DNA of 8,246 nt from Planctomycetota bacterium (GTDB lineage: Bacteria > Planctomycetota > MHYJ01 > JACPRB01). The DNA is taken from NCBI GenBank assembly GCA_016200125.1, contig JACQFK010000378.1, forward strand, positions 1 to 8,246, in the 5' to 3' direction. Under the pieces are notes generated by a model. That model searched no databases. It saw only the letters and a list, made by a program, of their open reading frames with translations, and was not told the origin of the DNA. Shown here one piece after another: positions 5,651-8,246 of this stretch (positions are counted from its first letter, which is position 1; each line of letters opens with the position of its first letter). The position numbers and the translations under genes are program-made.

Positions 5651-6369
5651 CCCGCCCCCTGAAGCGCCACGCGGAGATGGAGTCGCTCTTCGGGGCGGAC
5701 TTCCTCCCGATCTCGAAGCGGCGCTCCGCCGCCGCGGCGGCTCCGGGCAAGCCGGCGGCTCCCCCCGCGAAGAAGGGCGCCTCGCCGTTCCCCTACGCGT
5801 GGGAGCGGGACTGGCCGGCGGAGTTCCAGTCGTTCCGGACCGAGGTCCTCGACTGCAGGAAGTGCGGGCTCTGCTCCACGCGGACGCAGGTAGTGTTCGG
5901 CACGGGACCCGGGTCGACGCCGCTGATGTTCGTGGGCGAAGCGCCGGGCGAGGACGAGGACCGCAAGGGCGAGCCCTTCGTCGGCCGGGCGGGGCAGCTG
6001 CTGACGTCGACGCTACGGAAGTTCGGGGTCGAGCGGAGCCGGGTCTTCATCGCGAACATCCTGAAGTGCCGCCCGCCGGGCAACCGGACGCCGGCGCCCG
6101 ACGAGATGGCGGCCTGCATGCCCTGGCTCCAGCGCCAGATCGCGACAATCCGCCCGAAGCTGATCTGCGGGCTGGGGAACATCGCGGTCCAGACGCTGCT
6201 GGTGACCAAGACCGGGATCACGAAGCTGCGGGGGCGGATCACGCAAGCCCAGGGAGTCCCCTTCTTCCCCACCTTCCATCCCGCCTACATCCTGCGCAAC
6301 ATGAACGACCTGCCGCTTTTCGAGGCCGACATCCGCTCCGCGCTCCAGACCGCGGGGCTCCTGCAGTAG
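5647..6369 (+). CDS. Family 4 uracil-DNA glycosylase (UDGa) with Fe-S cluster
   Basis: This enzyme removes uracil from DNA, starting base-excision repair of deaminated cytosine. The product has 240 residues. A low-complexity Ala/Pro/Lys linker (about 27-45) precedes the catalytic domain (about 55-240). [4Fe-4S] ligands are the CxxC in DCRKCGLC (Cys70, Cys73), then Cys141 (LKCRPPGNRTP) and Cys157 (AACMPW), the family 4 arrangement. Motif A is GEAPGEDED (97-105), the following FVGRAGQLL (111-119) is typical, and motif B is HPAYILRN (211-218). I start it at the GTG at 5647: CGGAG (5635-5639) lies 7 bases before it, and GTGA overlaps the previous stop by 4 bases. An ATG at 5677 would drop ten residues. 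The short N-terminal tail, MESLFGADFLPISKRR (11-26), is predicted to be flexible and could hold a protein-interaction motif. Being last in an overlapping three-gene unit, it should be co-expressed with mtaB and the NrnA-like gene. Confidence 0.95.
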   Translation: MTRPLKRHAEMESLFGADFLPISKRRSAAAAAPGKPAAPPAKKGASPFPYAWERDWPAEFQSFRTEVLDCRKCGLCSTRTQVVFGTGPGSTPLMFVGEAPGEDEDRKGEPFVGRAGQLLTSTLRKFGVERSRVFIANILKCRPPGNRTPAPDEMAACMPWLQRQIATIRPKLICGLGNIAVQTLLVTKTGITKLRGRITQAQGVPFFPTFHPAYILRNMNDLPLFEADIRSALQTAGLLQ

Positions 6370-6376
6370 CCCTCCG

Positions 6377-6405
6377 GTCACAAAACAACCAGGTTGTTCT
6401 GTAAC
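6377..6405. repeat. 29-base near-palindrome between the glycosylase gene and pilM promoters
   Basis: Two 14-base arms, GTCACAAAACAACC (6377-6390) and GGTTGTTCTGTAAC (6392-6405), flank a central A at 6391 and are inverted copies with two mismatches. As RNA, the inner pairs could form only a short stem with a CCAGG loop. There is no T-run, so it is a poor intrinsic terminator. The extended symmetry and position upstream of the pilM promoters fit a protein-binding operator better. No second copy was seen in the window. Confidence 0.5.
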
Positions 6406-6422
6406 GGGCGGCGTCTAATTGC

Positions 6423-6451
6423 TTGCAGGGGGCGCCGGCGATTTGAATAAT
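6423..6451 (+). promoter_or_regulatory. Weak upstream candidate promoter for the pilM region
   Basis: TTGCAG (6423-6428, 3 of 6) and AATAAT (6446-6451, 5 of 6) have a 17-base spacer. An inverted repeat AAGGG/CCCTT (6456-6460 and 6467-6471, 6-base loop) follows directly and sits just before the second promoter, where it could act as an operator or weak terminator. Confidence 0.3.
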
Positions 6452-6473
6452 TTGTAAGGGGTCGGGCCCTTCA

Positions 6474-6501
6474 TTGCGTCTACAATAGTACAGGCTATAA
6501 T
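6474..6501 (+). promoter_or_regulatory. Candidate main promoter of pilM, about 250 bases upstream of the start codon
   Basis: A perfect -10 TATAAT (6496-6501) lies 16 bases after TTGCGT (6474-6479, 3 of 6). The local A/T-richness stands out from the surrounding GC-rich DNA. Transcription would start near 6508 and give a leader of about 240 nt. Confidence 0.5.
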
Positions 6502-6581
6502 TAGCCAACCGGCGGATCGAGGAGCCGGGCACGGACGCGGTTTACTGGTGCAAATGGAGGTACGCGGAAGGGGAGCCATCC

Positions 6582-6632
6582 ATGGGGCCTTTTAGCCCCG
6601 GCGACGAAGTCGAAATTTTCTTGCGACCCTGA
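6582..6632 (+). CDS. Putative 16-residue leader peptide in the pilM leader
   Basis: An ATG at 6582 is preceded, at 6 bases, by the strong Shine-Dalgarno AAGGGGAG (6568-6575). It opens a short frame, MGPFSPGDEVEIFLRP, ending in TGA. The GGGGC/GCCCC hairpin lies within its first codons, so ribosome passage would open that stem. An overlapping shorter frame from ATG 6554 (MEVRGRGAIHGAF) lacks a good ribosome-binding site. This could be a leader peptide coupling translation to leader folding, or a chance ORF. Only the ribosome-binding site supports it. Confidence 0.3.
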   Translation: MGPFSPGDEVEIFLRP

Positions 6633-6698
6633 ACTGAACCTGCTCCCCCGCAGACCCCCGCGCCGATCGCGACCCTGCCTCATGTCAGCCCCTCCCTT

Positions 6699-6745
6699 CC
6701 CGCCTTGTGCAAGAGTAGGGCTGTCTCTTTCTATTGAAAGGCGGG
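6699..6745 (+). promoter_or_regulatory. Stem that sequesters the pilM Shine-Dalgarno
   Basis: CCCGCCTT (6699-6706) is perfectly complementary over 8 bases to AAGGCGGG (6738-6745), which is the purine-rich ribosome-binding site 4 bases before the pilM ATG. The 31-base intervening loop contains a further 5-bp stem, AAGAG/CTCTT (6711-6715, 6725-6729). If formed in the mRNA, the structure would block pilM translation. It looks like the expression platform of a translational riboswitch, thermosensor or protein-bound leader. Confidence 0.5.
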
Positions 6746-6749
6746 CACC

Positions 6750-8246
6750 ATGGGCAGAGGTGTTTGGGGTATTGACGTCAGCAAGACCTCCGCCAAGGCC
6801 GTCCGACTGGAGGACGGCACGCTGACGCACTCGGGGGTTTTCCCCTACGAGTCGGCGGGCACGGGCGAGGCGGGCGATCTGGACGAGCAGATCCGGACGG
6901 CTCTGGCGCAGATCAAGCAGACCTTCAAGATCTCCAGCGAGCCGGTCATCTTCTCCCTTCCGAGCCACTCGACGTTCAACCGGCTGATCAAGCTGCCTCC
7001 GGTCGAGGAGTCGAAGATCCCGGAGATCGTCAAGTACGAGGCCCAGTCCCAGATCCCCTTCAACATCGACGAGGTCATCTGGGACTACCAGTACGTCGAG
7101 CGGGACTACGCGCCCGGCGAGGAGAAGGAGGTCATCCTCTTCGCGATCAAGCGCGACATCGTCGAGCAATTCCTCGGCAACATCGCGGAGCTGAAGTTCA
7201 ACACCGAGGCCGTGCAGTTCGCCCCGGTGGCCCTCTTCAACTTCCTCCTCAAGGACCAGGACATCAAGGGCGCGACCGTGGCGCTCGACATGGGCGGCGA
7301 CAATACCGACCTCATCGTCATCGACGGCACGAAGTTCTGGGTCCGCAACCTCCCGATCACGGGGAACGACATCACCAAGGCCCTGCAGAAGGCCTTCAAC
7401 ATCCCCTTCGAGGAGGCCGAGAAGCTGAAGCTGAAGGCCGGCCAGTCCCAGCAGGCCCAGAAGATCTTCAACGCCGTCCAGCCCATCCTGCGGGACCTCG
7501 TGAACGAGATCAACCGCTCCATGGGCTACTACAAGTCGATCTCGAAGACCTCGAAGTTCGACCAGATCATCCTGCTGGGCAATTCGACCAAGACGCTGAA
7601 CTTCCAGAAGTTCGTCTCCCAGTCCCTCCAGCTCCCCGCGGTCCGCGTGCAGAAGCTCAACACGCTCGCGGTGGGCGGCGGCGTCGATCCGGGCGACCTG
7701 AACGAGAACCTGGCGACGATCGGCACCGCGCTGGGCCTGGCGCTGCAGGGCGCCGAGCCCACCACCAACCGGGTGAACCTGCTGCCGGACATCTACCGGA
7801 AGAAGAAGGAGCTCAAGCGGAAGCAGCCCTTCATCGTCGCGGCCGCGGCGGCCCTCTACCTCACAGTGGGCCTGGCCTGGTACAAGCAGGACACCGAGAT
7901 CGCCAAGCTGAAGGACAGCGCCGACCAGGCCGAGAATGTCAAGAAGGCGAACGACGCGATCAAGGAGGAGTTCACGGCCTCCAAGAAGGTCGAGGAGATC
8001 CGGGACAACCTCACGCCGCTCGTCGGGCTTTCGTTCGAGCGCGATCTCATCCTGAAGATCATGGACGAGATCAACCCGAACATCCCGAACAACGGCGACC
8101 CGGCGCTCAAGGACGAGCAGCGCCTCTGGGTGGTCGACTGGAAGTTCGAGGAGAAGGAGCGGCCCAAGGAGGCGCCCGCCGCGGGCGCTGAGCCGGCCGC
8201 CGGCCGTCCGGCGCCGGCCCTTGCCGGTGGAGGGCGGCCCCAGCCC
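6750..8246 (+). CDS. pilM: PilM-PilN fusion, type IV pilus inner-membrane assembly protein (3' end outside window)
   Basis: The frame is open from the ATG at 6750 to the window end (499 residues, no stop). Residues 1 to about 340 are an actin-like ATPase of the PilM family: phosphate-1 loop GVWGIDVSKTSAKAVRL (4-20), LPSHSTFNRLIKLPPV (70-85), KYEAQSQIPF (95-104), the phosphate-2 loop ALDMGGDNTDLIVID (178-192) and the adenosine-site region ILLGNSTKT (274-282). Residues 351-355 (RVNLLP) then match the Asn-Leu-Leu-Pro motif with which PilN binds PilM. A membrane helix (about 371-387), a charged coiled region (about 389-428) and a Pro/Ala/Gly-rich stretch (about 481-499) follow. PilM normally ends near 350 residues and PilN is a separate gene, so this is a natural fusion. 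PilM and PilN link the outer secretin complex to the cytoplasmic motor in type IV pili. The ATG has AAAGGCGGG 4 bases upstream. Its expression is probably controlled by the leader described separately. Confidence 0.93.
   Translation, partial: MGRGVWGIDVSKTSAKAVRLEDGTLTHSGVFPYESAGTGEAGDLDEQIRTALAQIKQTFKISSEPVIFSLPSHSTFNRLIKLPPVEESKIPEIVKYEAQSQIPFNIDEVIWDYQYVERDYAPGEEKEVILFAIKRDIVEQFLGNIAELKFNTEAVQFAPVALFNFLLKDQDIKGATVALDMGGDNTDLIVIDGTKFWVRNLPITGNDITKALQKAFNIPFEEAEKLKLKAGQSQQAQKIFNAVQPILRDLVNEINRSMGYYKSISKTSKFDQIILLGNSTKTLNFQKFVSQSLQLPAVRVQKLNTLAVGGGVDPGDLNENLATIGTALGLALQGAEPTTNRVNLLPDIYRKKKELKRKQPFIVAAAAALYLTVGLAWYKQDTEIAKLKDSADQAENVKKANDAIKEEFTASKKVEEIRDNLTPLVGLSFERDLILKIMDEINPNIPNNGDPALKDEQRLWVVDWKFEEKERPKEAPAAGAEPAAGRPAPALAGGGRPQP

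Larger units (their letters stand above)
6508..6749 (+). other. Long, probably structured 5' leader of pilM
   Basis: This stretch has no long ORF in either frame context but is rich in potential RNA stems. CCGGC/GCCGG (6509-6513 with 6524-6528) forms one with a 10-base loop. GGGGC/GCCCC (6584-6588 with 6595-6599) has a 6-base loop. CGAC/GTCG (6602-6605 with 6609-6612) has a GAA loop. AAGAG/CTCTT (6711-6715 with 6725-6729) nests inside the final stem that covers the ribosome-binding site. A 9-base direct repeat GCGACCCTG occurs at 6623 and 6669. The sequence does not contain the conserved core of the GEMM c-di-GMP riboswitch. It may be a regulatory leader of an unrecognised type; the extent assumes transcription from the TATAAT promoter. 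Confidence 0.45.

Noticed and set aside
6456..6471. Intrinsic terminator for the glycosylase operon (AAGGG/CCCTT hairpin)
   Set aside because: Only five base pairs and no T-run after it. It sits immediately upstream of a promoter and is not a convincing terminator.
6530..6600. GEMM (c-di-GMP-I/cGAMP) riboswitch, suggested by GGTGCAAATGG and GTACGCGGAA
   Set aside because: The conserved ligand-binding core and the hairpin that should lie between these two segments are absent. The resemblance is limited to a few bases.
6623..6677. 9-base direct repeat GCGACCCTG (6623-6631 and 6669-6677)
   Set aside because: Two short copies in GC-rich DNA are expected by chance and flank nothing recognisable.

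Overview
The window is a GC-rich bacterial chromosome fragment whose genes pack end to end or overlap by a few bases. I place it in Planctomycetota or a neighbouring PVC-type lineage. The clues are a PilM fused to a PilN-like segment, a rhomboid-like protein with a small helical C-terminal domain, a histone-H1-like (Hc1-type) mini-protein, and a GspG/PilE-like pseudopilin tail. This is inference; there is no rRNA or marker gene to settle it. I see no phage, transposon, CRISPR or tRNA.

Left part (1-2131, + strand). The tail of a pseudopilin-like protein is followed by a two-gene unit: a rhomboid-like membrane protein and a membrane-anchored peptidase-MA/DUF1570-like protein. Both have lost the catalytic residues of their families. 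A 68-residue Hc1-like DNA-binding protein follows, with its own promoter (perfect TTGACA).

Centre (2133-6369). mnmA (tRNA 2-thiouridylase) lies on the minus strand and converges on the Hc1-like gene with one base between them. A short region then holds a 34-codon membrane mini-protein gene (minus strand) and divergent promoters. Rightward runs an overlapping three-gene unit: mtaB (methylthiotransferase for t6A37 of tRNA), a DHH/DHHA1 NrnA-like phosphoesterase, and a family 4 uracil-DNA glycosylase with an Fe-S cluster. The theme is tRNA thiolation plus nucleic-acid turnover and repair. Three starts (rhomboid-like, mnmA, mtaB) have a -35/-10 pair with 17-base spacing that ends only 6-10 bases before the ATG, which predicts leaderless or nearly leaderless mRNAs.

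Right part (6370-8246). A 380-base intergenic region precedes pilM. It holds a 29-base near-palindrome, two candidate promoters, and a leader of about 240 nt with a 16-codon ORF behind a strong Shine-Dalgarno. It ends in an 8-bp perfect stem that covers the pilM ribosome-binding site. This looks like a regulated leader, and I could not match it to a known riboswitch class. The window ends inside a long PilM-PilN fusion, the inner-membrane platform component of a type IV pilus or related secretion machine.
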